A stretch of DNA of 64,000 nt from Tetrastigma voinierianum. Lineage: Eukaryota; Streptophyta; Magnoliopsida; Vitales; Vitaceae. Numbering within the stretch: the first letter of the stretch is position 1; every line of letters starts with the position of its first letter. Positions 11,253 to 23,044 of the stretch are shown here, piece after piece. Under the pieces are notes generated by a model. It was not told the origin of the DNA and did not search any database. It saw nothing but the letters and a program-made list of their open reading frames with translations. A program made the translations under genes and the position numbers. Location of the stretch: the NCBI GenBank assembly GCA_016808115.1, contig JAEQBH010002966.1:248001-312000 (forward strand). The letters run 5' to 3'.

Positions 11253-11399
11253 TGCGCCTAATGATTGATTTAGCCGTGGAACACTTCAGGACCCTCATCA
11301 CAAAGTTTTCCCAGTGAATTTTTACGACACCTTTGGTGACAGAATCAGTTTTTTTGCCTTACTTTGCCAATAAAAAAAAAAAGAAAAAAGAAAATTTGC

Positions 11400-12478
11400 T
11401 GCTTGATTGTTTTTGTGTTGTCTTATACGTCTTTATTTTTGTCAAGAGAACCATGTTCACAGATTAGTAAATCCAGATATGGCTTTGATTAAAGTCAGTT
11501 GTTCTCAGAGCCCAATACCGAATTGGAAATTAAATGAGCCAATGGAATATCTAGAGGAAGAACAGCAAAGTCAGCAGCCCTTGGAAAGAAATCTAATGGC
11601 TATGTCCGCGAGGGACTATAGAAACCTCCACAGATGAGAGTGTGCCTTCATGTATGGTGTCTCCAACAATTGCACCATATGGAAATACCTACAACCCTAG
11701 TTGGAGGAACCACCTAAACCTCTCATGGGGGCCAGAACATACACAATATGCACCTCCTCCACATCCACAGTATGCTTCAACTCCTTAGCCTCAACCACCA
11801 CAAGCCAATCTCTCCGGGGCCGAACAAGCCATTCGACCTTACCAAACCTGCAAGACTTCAGGAAAAGAAGTGAAAGACATTTACTTCAATTAAGTCAAAG
11901 AATTCTATCGTGGAGAACTCCTTAACCAAAAAAATTAGATGGGCTTCAAAGTGAAGTGGATCATAATTTGACACTGGCAGTGAAATCGACACACTTAACA
12001 ACTGGGCAGCTGCTCAATTTCAAGGTTTGCTAGTCAAGAACATGTCTATGTATAATAAGAAAATCCGTGTTAAGAGCGCCCGATTGACACCACAAATGAG
12101 AGCAATGTAAATGTTAAAATGAAGCACTTCCCCATTGTTGAGGAGGGCAAAATGGGAAAGGAAGTCGGGAGGGCTTCCCAAAGCTTGTTAGTCCTTCAAC
12201 CAATCCCCATAGATTTGATCCTAGTGCCATTGCCCAATTTAAAAAATGCACTTAATCGCTGTTAGAGCATCCCGCCACCGCATCACAATCCAAACCCAAA
12301 ACTCCCGCCAAAGTTAAGGCTACCCATCATCGCCAGGTGAAACCTAAAGAAGTTAGTGGCCTCCGCTCAAGCCTTTGCCACGCACAGACATTAGCAATCG
12401 GCCATCAGATGGCATACAGATGGTTCGGGTAGCCGGGTTCGCATATCGGAGCACCCGACTCTCAAGAATTTATTAGCT
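11400..12478 (+). pseudogene. Gutted gag of element A
   Basis: Two ends of an Athila/Tat gag are visible. The N-terminal part has LERNLMAMSARDYRN (about 11580-11625) and then, in another frame, VPSCMVSPTIAPYGNTYNP (about 11645-11695). The latter runs straight into the C-terminal signature SWRNHLNLSWG (about 11698-11730), followed by HTQYAPPPHPQYAS and EQAIRPYQT. The capsid core that normally separates these parts, several hundred codons, is absent, so the gene has an internal deletion at about 11680. Frameshifts and stops follow. 12000-12478 shows only scraps (MKHFPIVEEGKMGKE near 12120) before B begins. Confidence 0.6.
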
Positions 12479-12483
12479 CCACC

Positions 12484-14301
12484 TCGCGACGCCCCAAAAT
12501 GGTGGTCCGTTGACAACTTGTCAACTCATAAATATAGCTGCGGATGTCGGGTAACCCGACACCACTCATGAAAAATAGAGCGCAGTCTCCTTACGGAGCC
12601 TCTACCCAAGGTACAAACCCGTCCTAACAATTATAATGACCACGGTGTATTCACATGCGAGTAAAATAATGGTCACTGGGCTCCCCGTGATCAATACTCA
12701 CAAAATACATCAACTATATACAATAGTTCAAGAGTTAATAAGTCACTCTTAATTCAAACATATATTAAGATTTACAATTTTAATACATGTTATACAAAAA
12801 TCAATACCAAAGCCATAACCCGACTTTCTTCTAAACGCGGCCTCTAGTGAGCCGTCCCTCCGTACACCCCCGTAATTCGAAATGGTGATCCCCATTGCGC
12901 GAGCAAAGCCCGCAGAGATAATTTCCTACATGGGTTACTTCCCCACCCTATGCACATGCCATGCAACAATCACATCTAAGCAATTATATGAACCTACTCG
13001 AATGTCTACATTACCAATCTCATGTCCCGAGTCCTCACCGACTCCCTCACATATGCCTAAGCCGAATGAGAGTAAAATATCCAGTTTTCAAAACAAAAGC
13101 TTTTTGTTCTCGAAAACTCACTACGAATTTCGGTAAATGCATTGGACTACCCTCCGAGGCGAATTGGTCGGATATTTCCTCCAAATGTCATGGTCCTCAT
13201 CCGGCGTGATCCGCTGACAACTCTCCAAGGCAACTCTTCGGAAAATCTTCCTTGAAATTCTCTTCACGTTACTTTCTGCTTTTTTCAATTTCATGTCATG
13301 CACTCACTCCTATCATTCTAGGGTGCCCCAGTGCATATGGAATACGATGTCAATCCCAACAAACTCATGCCAATATATGCATTACTAACATAATTAATCC
13401 ACATAAATCATGTTATTAAATTTACATCAATAACACCAAAATTAGCTCACATGGGCTAATTAACAAACACAAGCAATTCATTTTGAATCACTCAACATCA
13501 TAAAAATTCACACCAAAAATCATGTCACTATTCACATGAACAGTGAAACCCTAGTCAAGTAATCGCTCACGGCCACCAAATCTTGATTTTCTCCACTGAT
13601 TCAAAGGTTTTGAGACCGACTCTACTACTAACCAAGCCTCGTAATATCCCTAACCATAAACATGACTTTAGCCAAAGAATATCACATAAGCAAGAAAAGA
13701 TCCCTACCTCTTGAGTTGTCGAAACTCCACTAACCTGTCCACGAGTGTTCTCGCTGCGTTGAACAATTTTATTTCTTGTCTGGCCCGTAACTCGACTAGT
13801 CCGAACGACTGCAAATCTAGAGAGAATGAGCTCATTCTCTCTCTAAAATCACAACCAACAACCTACTGCATCTCATTCACGTTTTTGGCCTTCAAATGGG
13901 GAAGATGAACACTGTTCATCCTTGTCTTATTATCATTAATATTTCATAATTCCCAATGTATCCTTTATCTTAATTTTTGACACTTGGCACAATCTCTGCA
14001 TTCATTCCATCATCTCTAGTCATGCAACATGTGTCACATGAGTACATGTAGTAGGTGACTTTGTCACATCACATGTCTCTCAAAATCCGCTTTACTAAGA
14101 ACCGACACTCATACTTCGAAAAACGTGAAATTTCGACTGGTTCCTCGAAATTCTACGAAATTCGTGGTTAGCTAGATTTCATGGCATCGATTCCAACTAC
14201 TAAGTCCGCTTCACTTCATCCGAGATCTAGAAAAATTTTGGATTTTGACCGAAATTACCATTTTGCCTTTTTCGTAAAATTCGAATTTTCCCAGCTTTAC
14301 A
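12484..14301 (-). repeat. 3' LTR of element B
   Basis: About 1.8 kb, matching 19239-21006 in the same orientation. Shared segments include GTCCGTTGACAACT, GGTACAAACCCGTC, ATAGTTCAAGAGTTAATAAG, AACAAAAGCTTTTTGTTCTCG and GCACAATCTC. The left edge has decayed: TCGCGACGCCCC where the other copy has TGTGACACCCC. The right edge is ...CTTTACA, which is TGTAAAG on the coding strand. Confidence 0.85.
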
Positions 14302-14312
14302 TTCTCCTCTGC
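14302..14312 (-). promoter_or_regulatory. Polypurine tract of element B
   Basis: The minus strand reads GCAGAGGAGAA immediately before the LTR start TGTAAAG, the expected place for plus-strand DNA priming. Confidence 0.65.
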
Positions 14313-14404
14313 AAGGAATTTCGCCCTGAATTTAAGATGTAATCACAACAACTCGTATATGCAACGCCGCACCATACCATTCATGTAAACTAGTCATTTA
14401 AGCA

Positions 14405-15500
14405 TTAAACGACTAAAACCACGACCTTCATCCCTAAATAAGGATGGGCCCCGCATCGCGCCCTCGCTCCCACGTTGACTCCTCCACTCCACCTGTCGCC
14501 ATAGCACCTCACGCAGCCCTTCACCCGCCTTGGCGTCGCAGCCCGATCCCGACCATCCACAATGCACACTCGATCCCTCCCCGCGTCCACCGTCAACCTT
14601 AATCTCTCCCAATCCACTACATGAGTCGATCTCGAGTATAACGTGAGCATGGAGACGTGAAATACCTCATGGACACCTAACATGTTGGGTGGTAAAGCCA
14701 ACCTAGACTTACAAAGGCTCACCCTCTCGAGCATCTCGAAGGCCCAATAAACCCTGGCGATAACCCCCAAGCTTGCCGAACTTACCAATTCCCCAGCATC
14801 ACCTTCAATAATATGTGATCACCAACCCGCAAATCTGGGCGGCCGACGCCGCACATCAACATACACTCAGGCTTCTACCCGAGCCGTGAGAAGATGTCAT
14901 TACATCGCTTCACCTTCCTGAGGTGTCTCTAATCGATCAGACCGGGGCTGATGGAACTCTCTCCCACCTCGCCCAACATATCTGATCTATACGTGGCCTC
15001 CCATAATGCCTCATATGGTGCCATCCGTATACCTCGCCCGATAACTGTCAGAAGTAACTCCACTAAGGGCAAATGCTCTTCCCAACTACCCTTATGATCC
15101 AAGACGCATGCTCGCAGCATGTCCTTTAACACCTGTATGGTCCTCTCTGACTGACCATCCGTCTATGGGTGGAAAGTTGTACTCATGGTCAGTCATGGTA
15201 CCCATAAATTTTGGAAACTCTTCCAAAGTGCTACCAGAACCTCGTGGTCTCTATCCGACACTATGATACTGTGTACTCCATGTAGCTTCCGACTATCTCG
15301 AATGTACAATCGGTAGAATCTCCAATGTGAAGGTCATCCGAATCTGGGCTAGAAAATGTGCCGACTTCGTGAGGTTTGGCCCACTATCACCCATACGGCG
15401 ATTATGTCTCATGGGTGTCCGCGGCAACTCGGGTCACAAAATCCATCGTGATGTGCTCCCACTTCCACTAAGCCACCTCCAATGGCTGAAGTAACCCCGC
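14405..15500 (-). pseudogene. Integrase relic of element B
   Basis: Integrase inserts the element's DNA into the host genome. On the minus strand, segments appear in order: GHHDGFCDPSCRG-like core start (15490-15410, a shifted reading of the first catalytic Asp region), the stretch with LEDMLRACVLDHKGSWEEHL (15132-15060), then YRSDMLGEVGESS (about 14970), LALPPNMLGVHEVFHVSML (about 14690-14640) and the C-terminal chromodomain-like tail GGVEESTWERG (about 14480). Frameshifts occur between most segments. The tail is typical of plant chromoviruses. It lies directly before the polypurine tract. Confidence 0.75.
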
Positions 15501-16500
15501 CGGGCTTCGTGCTCAAATTTTTGACCTTGCCGACATCGCAAGACACGTCAACAAAGTCCCCACGTGTCTCTTCATCCCGCTCCAAGAGTAATCGGGCGAC
15601 GAAGATCCCGGTACACTTCATGCCACCCGGATGCACGCAAACCAGAAATAGTGAAACTCCCTAAAAATCTCCTCTCAAATCGATCAACTGGGGAACCACT
15701 ACCCGTCCTCTATACCGGCGACTACTATCCTGTGTGGACTGGCCCAGCTCTCACACCGTACCTAACTGCATCTCATTCGATGGACACTCATATCTTCTCG
15801 TCCCGCCCCGGGACTCCAATCACTCCGTCAACAGACGCTGCGTAGCTACTAAACCCAACGTGACTTTAAGTCATTCGCAGCATCAGAAATTTCAAACTGG
15901 TCCCACAGCCTCGAAGCATCCGCCATTCCCGAAGCTATACTAGCCAATGTTTCCCCAGGATTTCCGACGAGCGCATCGCTTCACTACATTTGCCTTACCA
16001 TGGTGGTAATGCAAAGTGAAGTCATAATCCTCTAGGAACTCCGATCCATCTACGCCGCTTCACAGGTCCCGCTACGTGAAAATATACTTAAGACTTCAGG
16101 GTATGAGTACACCCGAACTCATTGCTATAATGGGCGCCTAAATCTTCAAGGCGAAGACTACGACCGCTAACCCATGTCAGTAATTCTACCATGATTCTTT
16201 TTCTAACTGACAAGAAACCATAAGCTTACTACCTCCCACCGTGACTAAACACATCCTACCATTCGCAGAATGCCTACGATTCTTCAACGCAGCGCTGTGA
16301 CTTCGTCTCCCCGTCTCGGGACTATCAAGATAGGAGTCAGAGTAAGCCTCCCTTCAACTCCCGGAATGCCTCGCATCGGTCATCCTAATCAAACTCACTC
16401 CTTCCGGTCAATCTTCGTCATGTGCCGCCTAATCGAGAATTCCTCAATGAATCTCCCGAAGACTCCAACCAATCCCAAGAAACTCAGATCTCGAAGACCC
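15501..16500 (-). pseudogene. RNase H/connection region of B, badly decayed
   Basis: This lies between recognisable reverse transcriptase and integrase, where RNase H and the integrase zinc domain should be. I can follow only short scraps on the minus strand, such as MHPGGMKC near 15630, which corresponds to the HPGG part of the integrase HHCC domain. The plus-strand open frames here are by-products. Confidence 0.45.
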
Positions 16501-17100
16501 GACGCCTCTCCTTAACTCATCACAACCTCGACCTTCGGGGTCAGACCACGCTGACGCCGACACCACGTGCCCCAAAAACTTCACCCCAGAAGCCAAAATC
16601 GCGACTTATCGAACTCTCGCGCGATACCTGATGGTCTCTCAACAACCGTAACACAATCCTCAAATGATACTCATGCTCCTAAATTGACCGAGTAGATCAA
16701 AATGTCATCCATGAAGACCACGACAAACTCCGATCCAAATAGGGCTAGAATTCTACGATGAGGTCCATGAATGCATCGGTACATTCATTAACTAAAGGGG
16801 CATCACCGTAAACTCAAAGTGCCCATAACGTGTCCTAAACGCCGTCTTAGGGATATCTGCCTCCTCAACCCACCGATGGTAAACAGCGAAGGGTACATCT
16901 GAGTAGACTCAAGGCTTCTCTCTAACTGACATACAAGTGCACTCAACTTCGTGAATGGGTAATCTTACTTCCCGATTGTAACCCTATTCAACTCCGCCTG
17001 TAATCAATGCACAAATGGTCTTGTCCTTTCTTTTTTCAAACAGACCTGAGTCATTTCCCATGGTAAAAGCAAGTTCTGGCCTAATGAACCCTTGCCCAAG
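16501..17100 (-). pseudogene. Reverse transcriptase relic of element B
   Basis: Reverse transcriptase copies element RNA to DNA. Visible minus-strand motifs are FEKRKDKTI (about 17035), EEADIPKTAF (about 16850), the active site FVVVFMDDILIYS (FMDD codons at 16704-16715), EHEYHLRIVL (about 16665) and KFLGHVVSAS (about 16580). The catalytic aspartate pair is still readable, but frameshifts occur between motifs and the fingers domain is scrambled. Confidence 0.75.
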
Positions 17101-17389
17101 AGCTCATGTAGTCGGGACTCGAAGTTCCTGTATTAACTTAACCTAAGGCCATCCTACGCGTGAGTCATAGAGACGGGGCGTAAGTACCAGTAGCGTAACT
17201 CGATACTAGTCTACCACCCTACCTGGGAGGCAATCCCTGCAGAGCTCATCCAAAAACATCCCCATACTCTTGCAAACTACTGAGGCGATCTAAGTCCGGT
17301 CTCACCGCCCTTCAAAGGCAAGGCTAGCTACCAACCCTCCAACCGTTCCTCGACACTGACTGCATTAATCAGCCAGGGGGTAAAATATC

Positions 17390-17711
17390 ATGTCATTCTC
17401 GAAATACAACACGAGTACCGTCCCGCGTAGTGGGCTGCAACCTCCCACGCTCACACCGATGACGACCTCAGAAGTTGTCGCCCAATCCATCCCTAGGATG
17501 ATGTCTAACTCTAACATGTCCACGACCTCAGTCCACCGGAGTGTATCCCCGAGATCTCTAACTCACAACCACGACATATCATCCCTATTCTCGCCCTAAT
17601 CCCTAGGGGAGAACTCACATACAAGGGCTCCTCCAAGGCCTCAACCTCTAAGCCCAACTCTATCACAATCGATGCAAAGATTCTAAGGTGGGCACACCAG
17701 ACACTATTCAC
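17390..17711 (-). pseudogene. Protease relic of element B
   Basis: The minus strand gives LGLEVEALEEPLYVSSPLG, GMICRGCELEISG (17711-17511) and, in another frame, LELDIILGMDW (about 17510-17480). These are the middle and flap/end parts of a Ty3/gypsy aspartic protease. The catalytic Asp-Ser/Thr-Gly segment upstream is not readable. Confidence 0.65.
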
Positions 17712-17798
17712 ATACTAAAACATTTCATACACAATGTCCATGTATCATAGGTAATGCAAGACACAGTCTATATATTAAATTATACACAAAAAAAAAAA

Positions 17799-17808
17799 TA
17801 TATATATA

Positions 17809-17886
<78 letters not shown>
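17799..17886. repeat. (AT)n microsatellite
   Basis: A run of about 85 bases of alternating T and A with one break. It lies between the protease relic and the GC-rich block of element B. The open frame across it is an artefact. Confidence 0.95.
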
Positions 17887-17890
<4 letters not shown>

Positions 17891-17989
17891 TTATTTCATT
17901 TTATTTTATTTTAAAAATTATTTTTTTTCTTTTAAAACTCTGTAATAAAGTACTCATAAACAAAGGTCCCCCAACAAGGACTCGTAATC

Positions 17990-18520
17990 GCACACAGAGT
18001 CAAATCGAGTCGAAAGTAGCAAGGCACTCATCCTGGCTCCAAATTGCACGCACAGGCAAGATGTAATCGCGCCAGTTTGGCCAGAGTCAAGGCCATGTCG
18101 TGGCCTCATTGCGGCCCGGGCCGTGATCGCGCATGTGGCCGACAAAGGTCGCAGGTCCGGTCGTCAGGTCGCACCGTAGACGCGACACACCCAAAGACTA
18201 AGGCCATGCCTCCACGCCGCTGCGGTCGCACGCCGCCACACGCGGTCGTGAAGGCCTCAGACCATGGTCGCGGCACCGGCGCCCATCACAACCCCTCGAC
18301 AAGATCAGACGCGACACAAGGTCTCCCCCTTAGCCACAATACAAATCTTTGTAGTCAAGAATCTTCAAGCCTCCCGTACCCACACGCGCACCGCGAGCCG
18401 ACACAGTCGCTCGCTATATCGCGGGCCTCCATCGCGCCAGGTCGCGGCGCACCCCGTGCGCTACCTCCCGCTTCGCTTGTCACGATACAATGCATTACGG
18501 ACTCAACATCGAATTCGGGC
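17990..18520. other. GC-rich CpG block inside element B
   Basis: An abrupt island rich in CG, GGTCGC and GCGACC strings within otherwise AT-rich DNA, flanked by an AT microsatellite and poly-A/T runs. It occupies the place of gag in B. A 194-residue plus-strand frame runs through it, but its composition (Arg/Pro/His/Ala) is that of a random GC-rich frame and no domain is visible. It may be gag remnant or a separate LTR fragment; 18521-19104 shows nothing clear beyond A/T runs and CACA-rich sequence. Confidence 0.4.
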
Positions 18521-19104
18521 AAGAGTCTAACCTCGCAACGCTTATTTGTTTTTTTTCACATCAATTTTCTTTTTCCATTCCAAATTTACCAGAAAACCAC
18601 CAAAAAAAAAAAAAAAAATTTCCAATAGAACCAAATAAATTCATTAAAATTTATTTATATATATATTCCAGTTTTACACACTGTAAAACCTTAGAAAAAA
18701 AATTTTCTTCCTTACACATTTTTTTTTCATTTAATTATGGACTATTTGCCCAAAATTCCTCAAACAACTTGTTCTCACACTAAACCCTAGTGTTCAACAT
18801 TTTTTTTCCCTCCGTGCTATTCACCAAGCACACAAATCACACAACTCATACAACACATGATCACACAATTCATACACAACAACTCATGTTATGCACACCA
18901 TTCACACATAAAACACAATGCATGCAGTGTTCTAATCCTGTCCCGTGATTGCCTAGGTAATCACATACCCATACTCTACCGATACTAAGCTATAACTCTA
19001 GTATCCAACATCGAGCTTTAATAAGCTGTGATGCTATTACACCTTATGACCATGGCCTAAGCCCAAGTCCCTTAAGCCCTAGGTATTCGTATACCTAAGC
19101 TCTA

Positions 19105-19241
19105 CACCCACCGAGCTCCCAAGGTAATCGTTTACCTTAGCTCTGATACCAAGCTATGAAGCTGGTATCAGGACTATACTTATAAACACACCCACCGAGC
19201 TCCCAAGGTAATCGTTTACCTTAACTCTGATACCAAGCTGT
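19105..19241. repeat. 84-bp leader duplication carrying two primer-site copies
   Basis: CACCCACCGAGCTCCCAAGG...GTTTACCTTA plus the primer-site complement CTCTGATACCA occurs at 19105-19157 and again at 19189-19241, a period of 84 bases. A third, weaker CCGATACTAAGCTA lies near 18992. Next to the inner copy, TGATACCA (19144-19151) and TGGTATCA (19163-19170) form a perfect 8-bp inverted repeat. Confidence 0.75.
19219..19235 (-). promoter_or_regulatory. Primer-binding site, initiator tRNA-Met type (element B)
   Basis: The minus strand reads TGGTATCAGAGTTAAGG, three bases after the LTR end. Its first 11 bases are the standard complement of initiator tRNA-Met. Confidence 0.85.
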
Positions 19242-21006
19242 GACACCCCAAAACCGGGGGTCCGTTGACAACTGCAACCCGCGGTGCCTGCAACCACACA
19301 CCACAAAATCCCAGCAGAGCCTTGCACGAGCTCGCACCTAAGGTACAAAACCCGTCCCAACAATTTATTGTAATGACCACATTGCATCCACATGCGCAAA
19401 ATAACAGCCACTGGGCCTCTATCAATACTCACAGTGAGTCATATCAACTATATAATATAGTTCAAGAGTTAATAAGTCACTCATAATTTAAACATATATT
19501 AAGATTTACAATTTTAATACATGTTATACAAAAATCAATACCAAAGCCACAACCCGGCTTTCTTCTAAACGCAGCCTCTAGTGAGCGTCGTCCGCCTGTA
19601 CACTCCCTGTACCTGAAATGGTGATCCATCGACAAGGTAAGCAAAGCCCAGTAGAGATAATTTCCTACATGGGTTACTCCCCACCTAAGTGCACATGCCA
19701 TGGCAAACAATCACATCTAAGCAATTATATGAACCTACTCGAATGTCTACATGACCAATCCCATGTCCCGAGTCCCACCCGACCACATGCCTGCCTAAAT
19801 GCGAGAAATATCCGCTTTCAAAACAAAAGCTTTTTGTTCTCGAAAACTCACTACGAATTTTTAAACAGATCGACTATCTCTCCATGTTAATTACTTGATA
19901 TTCAAATACCATGGTCCTCATCCGAAGTGATCTGTTGGATAACTCTCCAAGGTAATTCTTCGAAAAATCTTCCTTGAAATTCCTTTCACAAAAGATTTTT
20001 CTGAATTCGCTGCACTTCATCTAAGATTCTTAGGTGTCTGATAGATGGCAGGAATGCATGATGCCAATCCCAACAAACTCATGCTAATATATAAAACATG
20101 TATATACTAACATAATTAATCCACATAAATCATGTTATTAACTACATCAATAACACCAAATGAGTCACACATGGCATCACAAACACAAGCACCATTTTGA
20201 ATCACTCAACATCATAAAATTCACCAAAATCATAACACTATTCATCAGAAGAAGAACCTCACAGATTAATCAACAATAACAAATTTTGGATTTTTTTGTG
20301 ACTCGGCTCAAAGGTTTCGAGACCGACTTATGGCTAAATCAAGACTCAAAATATCCCTAATCCATAAACATGGCTCTAGCCAAGAATATCGCTGCGAGAA
20401 AAGGATCCCTACTTCTGAGTAGTCTTTAACTCCACCAACCTGGTGTCCACGAGTAGCCCTCAAGGCGTTGAACAACTTTGTTTCTGCCTGGCCTGTGAAC
20501 TCACGCATCCGAATCTGTCGCAAATCTAGAGAAATGAGCTCCTTCTCTCTCTAAAATCACAAACTACAGGAACCCAATGATCTCAGATCACGTTTTTGGC
20601 CTTCAAATGGGGAAGATGAACAATGTTCATCCTTGACTTATTATCAATAACATTTCTCATAATTCCCAATGTGTCCCTTTCTCTTGATTTTTTACACTTG
20701 GCACAATCTCGGCCATTCATTTTCATCATCTCTTTAGTCTTGCAACATGTGTCACATGAGTACATGTAGTAGGTGACTTTTTTCATATCACATGTCTCTC
20801 AAACCTGCTACGCACTTACATCATGCTTCGCAAACGAATTTACCGCCCTTAATTCGACAAATTGATATGTTAGCTAGATTTCTCACAGATTCCATTCCAA
20901 CAGAAGTCCGCTTCGCCATCCGGAGATTTAGAAAATTTTCTAGATTTTGGACCGAAATTACCATTTTGCCATTTTTCATAAAATTCGAATTTTCCCGGGT
21001 TTTACA
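19239..21006 (-). repeat. 5' LTR of element B
   Basis: About 1.77 kb. Read on the minus strand it starts TGTAAAACCCGGGAAAATTCG and ends GGTTTTGGGGTGTCACA. It matches the 3' copy at 12484-14301 with many substitutions and indels. Confidence 0.85.
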
Positions 21007-21011
21007 CCACC

Positions 21012-23044
21012 CATTCCAACACCAGCAGCTTGAGAGATCGGGTTCTGGGGGGCGTGCCTACTTCCCCACTTTTAGTTTTCATTTTTCTATTTTATTTGAT
21101 TGAGTTAATTTTTCTGATTTTCTTACCTTAGCACCTGGTTTGTTTATTTTCAGTTTTTTTCATATTTTTTAATTTTTTTGTATTACTTTCTATTTCGTCA
21201 AATTTTGTCGCAAAGGGGGAGGGTGCGTGAAAGAGCCCAAAATTTCGCAACCCGCAAATCCTTTAAGTTGCAAAATTTTGCAACCTTCGAAATTTCGCAA
21301 ACCTGAATTTTCATAACGCCTTAGAGGTTTCACTGACTAAGAGAAGTAAACCATGACTTAGCACCTTTTGTCTCTAGCAAACCACAAAGACTATACACAA
21401 TTTGTATTTTGTCTTTTATGATATATATATATATATATATATATATGAGATATATATATAGGATATATATATTTTGTCTCTCAAACACTAAAAAAAAAGG
21501 TTGCGAATTTTCGCAACCCTCCTCCAATTTCGTAGCCAATTTTGTTTTGACCATAACTTTTTCATCCAAACTCCGTTTTAGGTATTTTTGTTACCGTTGG
21601 AAATCTTAGAGAGTGTCGACCTAAATCTAACCAGAATGAATTACTTTGAAATTCTTTATAAAGGCGAAATTTTCAAATGCTCTAATCGAATGCATTTTTT
21701 CCTTCTTTCTTCCTAACTTGTTCACTAGTCATTTATGAATACATTCCAGAAAACTTGCTAAGTCTCCTATCCAAATATCGAGAGTACATTTCATCATATA
21801 GTACTTCCTTCTCAATTTTCCAATTCAGTTCCCATTGTGACAATGAGAATTTGGTTGGGGGGGAAAGTTAAGGAATAAAGTTGTTTTATAGTTTTTCGGA
21901 AAAGTCTATTTGTTAAGTTTAACAGACTAGTATTAGTTTTCTAAAGAAGTTGTTTGTTTTGTTTGTGAAGATGTTAGTTTGTTTTTGAAAAGCTGAAAAT
22001 ATAGTCATTTTTTTATATATACATAATATATAACTCCCATTTTCATTTGAAAATACAACTGTTTTTTTTGGTTTTGCCTAGCTCTAAGGCTTGAAAATTG
22101 AAACTGGCCCACTCAAGGATGTTAGATTGATTTACACCAATTGAGTGGATGATTAGTTGAAGTCTTGCTGCTGGACCTTTTCTTTCGCCTTTAGCTAACC
22201 ACACACGATGCACACGTTTTATCAATAAATAAGAACTCCGCCTACTAAACTTTGCAAAACCTACCCTAGTTTCGTTGACTACCTTTAATAGGTTAAGGAA
22301 CCCCATGAAAAGAAGGCCAATGTGTCTTCCAAAATAAATAAATAAAAAAAACAAAAAGAAAAAAAAGAAAATTGCAACTCTTCTCCTTGAAACCCGAGTA
22401 CGGTCCGAGGGGTATATGGAAAAGTCTTTTTAAAGCCTCCTGCAGGCCCTAAGCCAACTCGGGTCAGGAGCCGTTCGACTCTAGTGCTCACTACATGGGT
22501 GGATGGTTGAACGAGCCAGAGGCGGAGTTTCAAATCATTCAAGTCCTGGGTGAAACCCGAAGAGTTAGCGGCCGAAAGATCCTTATGACTTGCGCCCTAA
22601 GCCTAATTAGCCCGAGTCACTCCAGAGATCCCCGCTACATGGACTTTTAGTAAGGTCGATTCCTCGCAAGATTGCACCCCTACAACACAAAAAAGAGTTG
22701 TGGAATAAGAGTGGGTCTTGATCTATTTTAGTTGGTTAGTGCCTCTAGCGGAGTGCGTAGCTAGTTGGGGAGAGTGCTTAGCAGCTATTGTTGAGAATTG
22801 ATCAACAAACACTTAGGTTTCTGGGGTGGAAGTCTCCAAGATTCACTCAAGAGGGAGGCTCTTTTGATACTCAATTCTATATGACATTCATTCTCTCGAG
22901 ATAGTTATTGGGCAAGGATTTCAGTGATTCTCATTAAGGGTTAGGCATTACTCATTCACATTTTTGTGAACATAATTTTGATTTATTTTATTTTATTGCT
23001 CTCTCTTTCTTTCATTGCTAAGGGACTAGCAATGTGTAGGTCAG
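21012..23044 (+). other. Interior of element A right of B, no coding capacity
   Basis: No conserved protein motif is visible. It contains a purine tract (AAAGGGGGAGGG, about 21213-21224), a short cluster of AAATTTCGCAA/TTGCAAAATTTTGCAA palindromes (about 21238-21312, with another at 21500-21520), an AT microsatellite (21420-21475) and a G-run (about 21857-21865). The last bases before the 3' LTR (GCTAAGGGACTAGCAATGTG, about 23018-23037) resemble the region that precedes the polypurine tract in Tat elements, but the tract itself is degraded. Confidence 0.5.

Larger units (their letters stand above)
12484..21006 (-). mobile_element. Chromovirus-type gypsy element B, nested in A
   Basis: A minus-strand element with both LTRs, an initiator-tRNA-Met primer site, broken pol and a polypurine tract. 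The flanking CCACC (12479-12483 and 21007-21011) is a clean 5-bp target duplication, showing that it inserted into element A. LTR outer ends read TGTAAAACCCGGGAAAATT at the right and GGGTGTCACA-type at the left. The gag region (17711-19222) is not recognisable and contains an AT microsatellite and a GC-rich block instead. Element D at 48256 has the same LTR start and similar pol, so B and D are the same family. Confidence 0.85.

Noticed and set aside
17754..17945. 63-residue plus-strand frame rich in Ile/Tyr
   Set aside because: It is the translation of an (AT)n microsatellite.
18044..18628. 194-residue plus-strand frame, the longest in the window
   Set aside because: GC-rich block with Arg/Pro/His-heavy composition, no domain, ends in poly-Lys from a poly-A run.
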